DNA of 10,500 nt, taken from the NCBI GenBank assembly GCA_947303225.1, contig CAMYXG010000035.1, positions 1 to 10,500 on the forward strand, read 5' to 3'. This stretch comes from an uncultured Caryophanales bacterium (lineage in GTDB: Bacteria; Bacillota_I; Bacilli_A; RF39; UBA660). The translations under genes and the position numbers were made by a program. Below, in pieces: positions 5,523 to 10,104 of the stretch. Each line of letters starts with the position of its first letter. The stretch's first letter is position 1. Below the pieces are notes generated by a model, which searched no databases, was not told the origin of the DNA, and was given only the letters and a program-made list of their open reading frames with translations.

Positions 5523-5912
5523 TTAATCTAAAAGGACAATTTCAGATTTTCTTTGTCTCCAGCCTTCACTACTATAAACTGTCGTTTTAGGTACACCCAA
5601 ACTTTTGGCTATTTCGGCACCTGTCATATGTTGGTTGTGGGCCATATCCCAGATCTGCTGGTCACTTATTTTCTTTGGTCTTCCTCCAGCGTGTCCTTTA
5701 TTTTGTGCTGTGGTAAACTTTTTCTGTATTTCTTCAATTTGTGGCACTATAAAATTGTATGCCATTTTTGCTACTGGGTCGCTTGGTGGCTCATCTACAC
5801 CTAACAATCCATATTTTAACGCACAATAACATACTTTACCTTTCTGTTCTTCAGTTAAATCTTCCATTTTGTTCAACCAGTGCTTCATAAAAATCATACT
5901 ATTATTTGCCAT
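5523..5912 (-). CDS. DUF6291-type protein with C-terminal HTH, replication-initiator-like
   Basis: Residues 3-65 (NNSMIFMKHWLNKMEDLTEEQ, 'VCYCALKYGLLG', 'VAKMAYNFIVPQIEEIQKKF') match the DUF6291 pattern found at the N-terminus of Firmicutes phage replication-initiation or organiser-like proteins. A basic GGRPKK linker (76-81) follows. Residues 82-115 (DQQIWDMAHNQHMTGAEIAKSLGVPKTTVY) form a helix-turn-helix like those of resolvases and small regulators. The protein should bind DNA in the cytoplasm. At 129 aa it is short for a full initiator, so it may be a DUF6291-HTH regulator. ATG 5912-5910 has GGAGG with a GCGGA motif variant in the spacer, and overlaps the upstream gene by 11 bases. Domain naming is from memory of the family. 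Confidence 0.75.
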   Translation of the reverse strand: MANNSMIFMKHWLNKMEDLTEEQKGKVCYCALKYGLLGVDEPPSDPVAKMAYNFIVPQIEEIQKKFTTAQNKGHAGGRPKKISDQQIWDMAHNQHMTGAEIAKSLGVPKTTVYSSEGWRQRKSEIVLLD

Positions 5913-6093
5913 GCGGATCAGCCTCCTTTATGCGTCTGAAATCTTCGTCGAAGGTTTCATCTTCATTAAAGAACCACATCACCAAGCTTTGATTGCGCGG
6001 ATTAGGCGACGTCATTGCTACCGTATGACCAAGTTGAATTAACTTCATAGCATAATCCATCTTATACACAGGTTTTAGTTTTGTTTGGTTCAT
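5902..6093 (-). CDS. 63-aa DUF5659-like protein
   Basis: ATG 6093-6091 has AAAGGAG upstream. 'DYAMKLIQLGHTVAMTSPNP', then 'SLVMWFFNEDETFDEDFRRI', follows a pattern of small phage proteins where a helix with xxLxxxGH is followed by two strands ending in a Phe-Phe-x-(D/E) turn and a final acidic helix. This is close to what I recall as DUF5659. Such proteins are often next to replication genes and have no known activity. Its last residues (EADPHGK) are written over the ribosome site and motif of the next gene. Family assignment is tentative, coding status is firm. Confidence 0.7.
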   Translation of the reverse strand: MNQTKLKPVYKMDYAMKLIQLGHTVAMTSPNPRNQSLVMWFFNEDETFDEDFRRIKEADPHGK

Positions 6094-6118
6094 TAGTAAT
6101 TTGTCTCCTTTGTTTGTA

Positions 6119-6319
6119 CTATTCTATCGAAGAAAACTCGGCATCTTCGATAATAATATCTTTAATTTTTTCGGCTTCTTTTTCAGTCCGCCATTTTTGC
6201 ATTTGATGCCCTTTCTTCCATATATTAGCACACATACCATTTTCGTCAATACTTAAAATTTTCATACCACAAAATCCGTACTTATTGTACGGACATTGCT
6301 CTAACTTACATCTAGTCAT
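6119..6319 (-). CDS. 66-aa four-Cys protein
   Basis: ATG 6319-6317 follows GGAAAG and overlaps the upstream gene by 8 bases. Cys residues C4, C9, C17 and C30 (CKLEQCPYNKYGFC...ENGMC) suggest one small zinc site. The C-terminal half is a charged helix (EKEAEKIKDIIIEDAEFSSIE). Short Cys-rich proteins with 'CPYNxxGxC' are common in Firmicutes phages and are uncharacterised. Twenty-five bases separate it from the next gene. Confidence 0.75.
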   Translation of the reverse strand: MTRCKLEQCPYNKYGFCGMKILSIDENGMCANIWKKGHQMQKWRTEKEAEKIKDIIIEDAEFSSIE

Positions 6320-6479
6320 TATCTTTTCTTTCCTTTTCTAATTTTAAGAACATCTCATAATTAGATTGAGCCTCTTCAGGCGATTCTATATATTCATCAT
6401 TTAAAGACTTATCATTAAATAATTCATCTTCGTGAGTCCTTAAATAACCTGTCGTATCTAATAAAATTACCTTTTTCAT
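6312..6479 (-). CDS. 55-aa acidic hypothetical protein
   Basis: ATG 6479-6477 has AAAAGGAGA upstream; TAG is at 6314-6312. The product begins MKKVILLDTTGYLRTHEDEL and ends 'MFLKLEKERKDND'. A short beta strand (KKVILLD) leads a mostly polar, acidic chain. It fills the space between the glycoside hydrolase (14-base gap) and the Cys-rich gene (8-base overlap), which supports it being real despite its size. No function recognised. Confidence 0.65.
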   Translation of the reverse strand: MKKVILLDTTGYLRTHEDELFNDKSLNDEYIESPEEAQSNYEMFLKLEKERKDND

Positions 6480-6493
6480 TTTCAAATCTCCTT

Positions 6494-7534
6494 TTAATCT
6501 CTTACATCAAACCAAATTCTTCCTAATTTTGTTAAGTTTCCTCGTCTATCCCATAGAGCTGATGCTCCATCTTTACCTTTAATATTAGCAGGGAACCAAG
6601 CATATCTTTCAACATACTCTCTCTCATCAAGACCTCTTAATACTTCTTTCATAAATTCTTCAACTTTAATACAGTTGTCTTCATTATATGGTAAATCACT
6701 TATGCCAAATTCTGTTATCCATACTGGCTTACGATAAAGTTCCCAAGTTTTATCTACAATTTCTCGTAAAAATGATTGAGCGCCTTCCGCACCGCCATAT
6801 TTACTATAATAACAATGAATTGGAATAAAAGCGAAATCTTCTATATTAATTCTTTTATCAGCTAAAAATTTTCTTATCCATATACCGTCTTCATCATGAT
6901 AAGGATAAGCAACAGATGGTAACGAGTATTTAACACCAAATTGATAGCAATTTAAATAATTAAATAAGTTAGTTGCTATTTCTACATCAATATCACTGCC
7001 ACCATCTTCTATTTTTACATCTGGCTCATTAAATAATAAACACTGATGATGTTTCATTGTATCAATTTTTTCAACATCTTTTACGCCCCAAGCCATTGGA
7101 ATAAATTGCATATTTTCAATATCTTTAGTTGGTTCCATTGTCCAATTGTAATACCAAGACATATTATATGTTTTATTTAATATATTATTCCATCTTCCAA
7201 AAATACGATTAAGAAAAGCAAATTTCTTAGTTGCGGCAAGGGGCAATCCACGCTTACTAATATAGCGAAAATCACTTTCAATGCCGATTGGTTCTGCTAA
7301 AAGATTGTCATATTGTCTAATTTTTACAACAATATTAACCAAGCCTGGTTTCTTATAACGACACCAAACTTCTTCGCCATTTTGACAAGGCAATTTAGCA
7401 ACAAATTCGCCATTAATCCAGACCTCATAAAATCCATTTTTTAATTTATCTTTATGTTCATAAGGATAATCCCATTTAACACGGAAACCACCGTTTGTGG
7501 AAAGTACCTTATTTTTTTCGGGTTGTAATAGCAT
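6494..7534 (-). CDS. GH128-type glycoside hydrolase (probable beta-1,3-glucan-acting enzyme)
   Basis: Residues 8-90 look like a beta-sandwich of the fibronectin III/Ig type (GGFRVKWDYPY, 'GFYEVWINGEFVAKLPC'). Residues 105-346 are a TIM-barrel matching the 'glycosyl hydrolase catalytic core' family (GH128): 'NMSWYYNWT' at 124-132, 'FIPMAWG' at 144-150, 'LLFNEPD' at 167-172, 'PIHCYY' at 238-243, 'KPVWITEFGISD' at 269-280 and 'YAWFP' at 311-315. By position, E170 is the likely acid/base and E275 the nucleophile. Known members cut beta-1,3-glucans. No signal peptide or cell-wall-binding repeat is visible, so export would need lysis or virion attachment. It is the first gene after the leftward promoter; ATG 7534-7532 has AAAGGAAT. 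It could be a capsule or exopolysaccharide depolymerase; a metabolic role in the host is the alternative. Confidence 0.85.
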   Translation of the reverse strand: MLLQPEKNKVLSTNGGFRVKWDYPYEHKDKLKNGFYEVWINGEFVAKLPCQNGEEVWCRYKKPGLVNIVVKIRQYDNLLAEPIGIESDFRYISKRGLPLAATKKFAFLNRIFGRWNNILNKTYNMSWYYNWTMEPTKDIENMQFIPMAWGVKDVEKIDTMKHHQCLLFNEPDVKIEDGGSDIDVEIATNLFNYLNCYQFGVKYSLPSVAYPYHDEDGIWIRKFLADKRINIEDFAFIPIHCYYSKYGGAEGAQSFLREIVDKTWELYRKPVWITEFGISDLPYNEDNCIKVEEFMKEVLRGLDEREYVERYAWFPANIKGKDGASALWDRRGNLTKLGRIWFDVRD

Positions 7535-7575
7535 TTTTTCAATTCCTTTCCTTATTATATATTTACTATAAATAT

Positions 7576-7604
7576 ATTATAACAAAATTTTGTAAATTTT
7601 GCAA
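7576..7604 (-). promoter_or_regulatory. promoter of the leftward operon
   Basis: On the minus strand -35 TTGCAA (7604-7599) and -10 TATAAT (7581-7576) are separated by exactly 17 bp, a near-consensus vegetative promoter. The spacer contains the perfect 12-bp palindrome ACAAAATTTTGT (7582-7593) touching the -10. The leader to the ATG at 7534 is about 35 nt. No other strong minus-strand promoter was seen down to position 1. Confidence 0.8.
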
Positions 7605-7640
7605 GAAGTAGCATAGTTGCGGCGATTTGAGAGTCTCCTA

Positions 7641-7669
7641 TTTATTTTTTAATAAAATTTTGTTATAAT
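7641..7669 (+). promoter_or_regulatory. promoter of the 7701-9067 unit
   Basis: -10 TATAAT at 7664-7669, weak -35 TTTATT at 7641-7646 and a 17-bp spacer ending in AAAATTTTGT. TATAGAAAA follows after three bases. The -10 and downstream sequence match the promoters at 9112 and 9618 almost exactly. It is divergent to the leftward promoter with about 36 bp between the two -35 boxes; that interval holds a GCGGC motif copy (7619-7623). Confidence 0.7.
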
Positions 7670-7700
7670 TATTATAGAAAAATAGATAAGGAGGTTTATT

Positions 7701-8261
7701 ATGTCCAAAATTGCTTGGTTAGAAAAAAATGGTTTTGACCGATATACTGAAGATACATATGTAATTGTCGAGAATGACACTTACTCTATTAAAGAGCAAT
7801 TAAAGGCAGATGGCTATAAATATGATAAGGTATTAGGTTGGCATACAGCATACCCTAATAAAGAATATACTCATATTGTGGTTAATTTTAATCAAATATG
7901 TGAATATTCTGCCTTTGACAATGTAGTTAAATATAAACTTGAGGCTCCAGAATATATAGAAAAACAAAAGAAAAAGTTTTTACCAACAGAGTCAAGGTTT
8001 GAATATTTTGGTGAAGAAGGTGAAAAGTATGAAGGAGTTAAAGCAACTTTTCATTCACAAAAAGGTTTTCAAGGTAAATATGGTTGGACTTATATTTATA
8101 CTTTTTATACTGAAAATGATAAAGAATGTTTAGTATGGTTTACAAGTTCAATGATATATAATGAGCCTGGATCCGCAGTGGAGTTAAGTTTTACAGTAAA
8201 AGGGTATGAAGAATATCAAGGAGAAGAAACTACTTTAATTACAAGATGTAAAATAAAATAA
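7701..8261 (+). CDS. 186-aa phage protein, two-domain, possible OB-like C-terminus
   Basis: ATG 7701 follows AAGGAGG at six bases. An N-terminal domain (1-60) has 'GFDRYTEDTYVIVENDTYSIKEQLKADG' and 'YDKVLGWH', a pattern of small phage domains that resemble DUF5710-type modules (K-x-x-L-K-x-x-G-x-x-Y/W). The C-terminal domain (about 95-186) has alternating beta strands: 'GVKATFHSQKGF', 'GWTYIYTFYTENDKECLVWFTS', 'AVELSFTVKGYEEYQGEETTLITRCKI'. The last stretch has the strand-'Y.G...T.ITR' look of OB-fold proteins. Similar proteins are frequent in Firmicutes phages and may handle nucleic acid, but the role is not established. It precedes the kinase-like gene by 17 bases, so the two are co-transcribed. 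Confidence 0.75.
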   Translation: MSKIAWLEKNGFDRYTEDTYVIVENDTYSIKEQLKADGYKYDKVLGWHTAYPNKEYTHIVVNFNQICEYSAFDNVVKYKLEAPEYIEKQKKKFLPTESRFEYFGEEGEKYEGVKATFHSQKGFQGKYGWTYIYTFYTENDKECLVWFTSSMIYNEPGSAVELSFTVKGYEEYQGEETTLITRCKIK

Positions 8262-8278
8262 GAAAGAGGATTGTTAAA

Positions 8279-9067
8279 ATGACAAAAAAAGATTTTTATA
8301 CTAAAGAAGTTTTCAAATTATTTGATGAAGTTGGCTATACATTTGGTTGTAATTTTACAATAGATGATGTTAGTGTGCTTAATGGTCTTATTATTGACCA
8401 CTATCCTGAGTATGAAGTACACACAGGGGCATCAAAATGTGTAATTGTACCAAATGATAAAAGTTATGTAATTAAGATACCTTTTACAGGCGAAGGTGCT
8501 GATGAAATTTATGAAAATGATATGGACTTTTATGACTATTGTCAGGAGTTTGGTATCGACTATTCAGAGTGCCCTTATGATAAATGGGTGTTTGAAAATG
8601 CAAGTAACTCACAAAATAATTGGGATTATTGTTTAAGAGAAGCAGAATTATATCAAGCGGCAGAGGCTGAAGGATTAGAAAAATATTTTGCTAAAACCGA
8701 ATATATTGGTGATTATTTTAATCACCCTCTTTATATTCAAGAAAAATGTGTTTGCATTTATGATAGTGATAGCTATGAGAAAAAACGCAAAAGATATAAT
8801 AAAAAATATAATGAATTTACTCGTCAATATATTATAGATACTTTTTATGAAGAGGCGTTTGATTGGAACGCAACTAGAGATTGGTTTATTTGTTTATTTA
8901 ATTATCTAAAAGATAAAAAAGGTTTAACAAAAACTTATAAAGAGTTAGAAAAGTTAGCAGATTTTCTTGATGAAGAATATATAGATGATTTACATAGCGG
9001 TAATGTAGGTTTAATTGCCAAAAATAATATGCCAGTATTTATAGACTATTCTGGTTTCGATAGTTAA
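8279..9067 (+). CDS. protein-kinase/APH-fold protein
   Basis: The 262-aa product holds the hallmarks of a kinase-like fold in order. They are a strand with a candidate ATP-binding lysine (SYVIKIPF, K66), a helix with a candidate partner glutamate (CLREAELYQ, E121 or E123), a hinge-like 'NHPLYIQEKC' near 150-157, a catalytic loop 'DDLHSGNVG' with D237 and N242 spaced exactly as in D-x-K-P-E-N or D-L-H-P-G-N, and a DFG-equivalent 'VFIDYSGF' with D256. It lacks the long C-lobe end of Ser/Thr kinases and stops six residues after D256. That fits reduced phage kinases or phosphotransferases. 'GASKCVIV' may replace the Gly-loop. Substrate unknown: a host protein, a nucleotide or a small molecule are all possible. 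ATG 8279 has GAGGA; a terminator follows immediately. Confidence 0.72.
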   Translation: MTKKDFYTKEVFKLFDEVGYTFGCNFTIDDVSVLNGLIIDHYPEYEVHTGASKCVIVPNDKSYVIKIPFTGEGADEIYENDMDFYDYCQEFGIDYSECPYDKWVFENASNSQNNWDYCLREAELYQAAEAEGLEKYFAKTEYIGDYFNHPLYIQEKCVCIYDSDSYEKKRKRYNKKYNEFTRQYIIDTFYEEAFDWNATRDWFICLFNYLKDKKGLTKTYKELEKLADFLDEEYIDDLHSGNVGLIAKNNMPVFIDYSGFDS

Positions 9068-9068
9068 T

Positions 9069-9096
9069 AAGAGGTGCTTTCGCACCTCTTTATTTT
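9069..9096 (+). terminator. intrinsic terminator after the kinase-like gene
   Basis: A perfect 9-bp stem AAGAGGTGC / GCACCTCTT (9069-9077 and 9082-9090) with loop TTTC is followed by TATTTTTT. It begins two bases after the stop codon. Its T-tract overlaps the -35 of the next promoter. Confidence 0.9.
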
Positions 9097-9117
9097 TTAT
9101 AAAAATTTTGATATAAT
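9089..9117 (+). promoter_or_regulatory. promoter of the structured-RNA leader and 75-aa gene
   Basis: -35 TTTATT (9089-9094), 17-bp spacer ending ATTTTGA, -10 TATAAT (9112-9117), then TATAGAAAA after three bases. It is near-identical to the promoter at 7641-7669, including the -35, and starts inside the tail of the preceding terminator. Confidence 0.7.
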
Positions 9118-9138
9118 ATATATAGAAAATATAACAAA

Positions 9139-9239
9139 GGAATATTTGCTTTTCATAATCGGTAAGCGAATTTGTGGTGATGCCACATTGACGAGGCTCC
9201 AACGAGAGAAAGCCCAACGATGAGCTTTTGCAGTATTCC
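9139..9239 (+). ncRNA. candidate structured RNA or cis-regulatory leader, family not recognised
   Basis: A closing helix pairs GGAATAT (9139-9145) and TGC (9147-9149) with GCA (9230-9232) and GTATTCC (9233-9239): ten pairs with one bulged base and one G-U. Inside, TCAT (9153-9156) can pair with ATGA (9220-9223). Within that lie hairpin TGTGG-TGATG-CCACA (9173-9187) and a second hairpin GGCT/AGCC (9195-9198 with 9211-9214). This gives a three-way-junction-like plan in about 101 nt. The segment is richer in G+C than its surroundings and lies between a good promoter and the ribosome site at 9255, with no open frame through it. It does not match a tRNA (no T-arm) or the riboswitch and ribozyme cores I know. 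Function unknown; a riboswitch, an RNA-processing element or a small RNA fit equally. Confidence 0.5.
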
Positions 9240-9266
9240 GACTTTTAATAAATAGGAGGTATGATA

Positions 9267-9494
9267 GTGGATCCTGTATTTGAAATTATGACAATGGATG
9301 ATGGTCAAGGCTTTAAATACACAAGAAAAGGTTTAGTTAACGCAATTAAAAAAGATGTGCGTTTGCTTAGAGACCGTGATTTACTTGACAACGGTTCTAT
9401 GCAGGCGGTGCTTGATAAATATAACATCACAGAACCTGAATTAACAGATAAAGAATGTGAAGAAATCATGAATGTTGTGAAAGGGCTTGAGTAA
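9267..9494 (+). CDS. 75-aa acidic hypothetical protein
   Basis: Two starts compete: ATG 9261, only one base after GGAGG and therefore badly spaced, and GTG 9267, seven bases after it. The GTG start is preferred, giving MDPVFEIMTMDDGQGFKYT. The chain looks helical after an N-terminal strand: 'RKGLVNAIKKDVRLLRDRDLL', 'SMQAVLDKY', 'LTDKECEEIMNVVKGL'. Codon use has more C and G at third positions than the left arm. It is the only gene between the structured leader and the next promoters, so it is probably what the leader controls. Function unknown. Confidence 0.7.
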   Translation: MDPVFEIMTMDDGQGFKYTRKGLVNAIKKDVRLLRDRDLLDNGSMQAVLDKYNITEPELTDKECEEIMNVVKGLE

Positions 9495-9500
9495 TTTCTA

Positions 9501-9530
9501 TTGGAAAATTTATAAAATTTTTATTATAAT
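9501..9530 (+). promoter_or_regulatory. first of two tandem promoters
   Basis: -35 TTGGAA (9501-9506), 18-bp spacer with AAAATTTTTAT, -10 TATAAT (9525-9530). No gene starts in the roughly 70 bases that follow, so it can only add to transcription of the gene at 9675. A small hairpin GGAAA-GAAA-TTTCC (9547-9560) lies in its leader. Confidence 0.5.
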
Positions 9531-9582
9531 GTATATGTAAGATAAAGGAAAGAAATTTCCTAAATAATAAGATTTTTGAAAA

Positions 9583-9593
9583 ATGATAATCAT
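9583..9593. other. 11-bp palindrome ATGATAATCAT upstream of a promoter
   Basis: The perfect palindrome lies one base upstream of the -35 of the promoter at 9595 and downstream of the promoter at 9501. Its position suits an operator for a dimeric regulator, for instance one controlling the second promoter or blocking the first. It occurs once as far as I see, so chance in AT-rich DNA is a real alternative. Confidence 0.25.
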
Positions 9594-9594
9594 A

Positions 9595-9623
9595 TTGAAT
9601 TTTTACAAAAATTTTGTTATAAT
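9595..9623 (+). promoter_or_regulatory. main promoter of the 118-aa gene
   Basis: -35 TTGAAT (9595-9600), exactly 17 bp including the palindrome ACAAAAATTTTGT, -10 TATAAT (9618-9623), then TATAGAAAA after three bases. It is the best plus-strand promoter in the window and has the same core as the ones at 7664 and 9112. Confidence 0.8.
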
Positions 9624-9674
9624 TCTTATAGAAAATAAAAAATAAAATATTAAGAAAGAAAGAGGTAATGTACA

Positions 9675-10031
9675 ATGACAAAGAGAGAATTTTTTGAAAC
9701 AATCAAAGAAGAACTAAAGGATAACAACGATATCGTAGCATTCTGCGATAAGGAAATCGAGTTGTTAGACCGTAAGAACGAGAAGGCTCGTGAGAGAGCA
9801 GCAAAGAAGAGAGCTGAGTCAGATGCTATGACAGATGCTGTTTACGCTGCACTTACACCTGAATTTGCTTTCGTTGATGCTATCGTTGAAGCAACAGACT
9901 TCGAGGATGTAACAAGAGGCAAAGTTGTTGCTAGACTTTCAAAATTAGTTAAGGCTGGAAAGGCTACAAAAGAGTCTATCAAGAAAGAAGACGGCAAAGG
10001 TAAGGCTATGGCTTACAAACTTGCTGAATAA
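9675..10031 (+). CDS. 118-aa winged-helix-like protein, probably highly expressed
   Basis: ATG 9675 follows GAGGT. Residues 1-35 form an acidic helix pair (TKREFFETIKEELKDNNDIV and onward), residues 36-50 are basic (NEKARERAAKKRAES), and residues 55-118 look like a small winged helix: 'TDAVYAALTPE', 'FAFVDAIVEATDFEDVTRGKVVARLSKLVKAGKATK', wing 'EDGKGKAMAYKLA'. Similar acidic-helix plus wHTH proteins occur in Firmicutes phages and are often among the abundant early proteins, as far as I recall. Codon use differs clearly from the left arm (GCT, CTT, CGT, ATC, GAG common), as expected for strong expression. Tandem promoters before and a strong terminator after make it a single-gene unit. DNA binding is inferred. 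Confidence 0.78.
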   Translation: MTKREFFETIKEELKDNNDIVAFCDKEIELLDRKNEKARERAAKKRAESDAMTDAVYAALTPEFAFVDAIVEATDFEDVTRGKVVARLSKLVKAGKATKESIKKEDGKGKAMAYKLAE

Positions 10032-10050
10032 TCTAGGTTTAGATTTTACT

Positions 10051-10081
10051 TCAGGGGTGGTTTCAGACCACTCCTGATTTT
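10051..10081 (+). terminator. intrinsic terminator after the 118-aa gene
   Basis: An 11-bp stem TCAGGGGTGGT (10051-10061) / ACCACTCCTGA (10067-10077), with one G-U pair and loop TTCAG, is followed by TTTT. It lies 19 bases after the stop codon. Confidence 0.88.
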
Positions 10082-10104
10082 ACTATATAAAAAAGGAGTT
10101 AGAT

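Larger units (their letters stand above)
14..8661 (+). repeat. dispersed orientation-locked GCGGC motif (consensus about ATGCGGCA-NA-GCCTCC)
   Basis: Plus-strand GCGGC begins at 14, 833, 1467, 1584, 1661, 2202, 2741, 3070, 3372, 3536, 4259, 4477, 5106, 5318, 5395, 7233, 7619 and 8657. Near-variants (GCGGT/A) lie in similar context at 1967, 3987, 4640, 4748, 5913 and 5997. AT usually precedes; A plus an imperfect GCC/ACC half usually follows, giving forms such as GGCAAAGCC, GGCACAGCC, GGCAATAGCC, GGCTAGCC and GGTACC. I found no GCCGC on the plus strand. In DNA this AT-rich, less than one GCGGC per strand would be expected by chance. Copies lie in coding DNA, between ribosome site and start codon, and between divergent promoters. 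Confidence 0.7.

Noticed and set aside
5553..5829. Two plus-strand frames (83 and 74 aa) opposite the DUF6291/HTH gene
   Set aside because: The minus strand encodes a recognisable domain pattern with a strong start; these frames have no ribosome site.
14..5917. CRISPR array or tandem repeat from the regular motif copies
   Set aside because: The conserved part is only about 8-16 bp, spacing is irregular, and the DNA between copies is coding.
9173..9214. Hammerhead ribozyme, because of TTGACGAG and GAGAAAGC
   Set aside because: The essential C of CUGANGA is a U, and the bases after GAAA do not pair with a stem III partner.
9139..9239. tRNA or tmRNA-like gene, because the ends pair over seven bases
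   Set aside because: There is no T-arm (GGTTCGA-like) sequence, no CCA and no normal anticodon arm; length about 101 nt.
9011..9702. Minus-strand frames at 9011-9217 and 9466-9702
   Set aside because: They run through a terminator, promoters and the structured leader, lack ribosome sites and consist of low-complexity Lys/Ile/Phe/Tyr.
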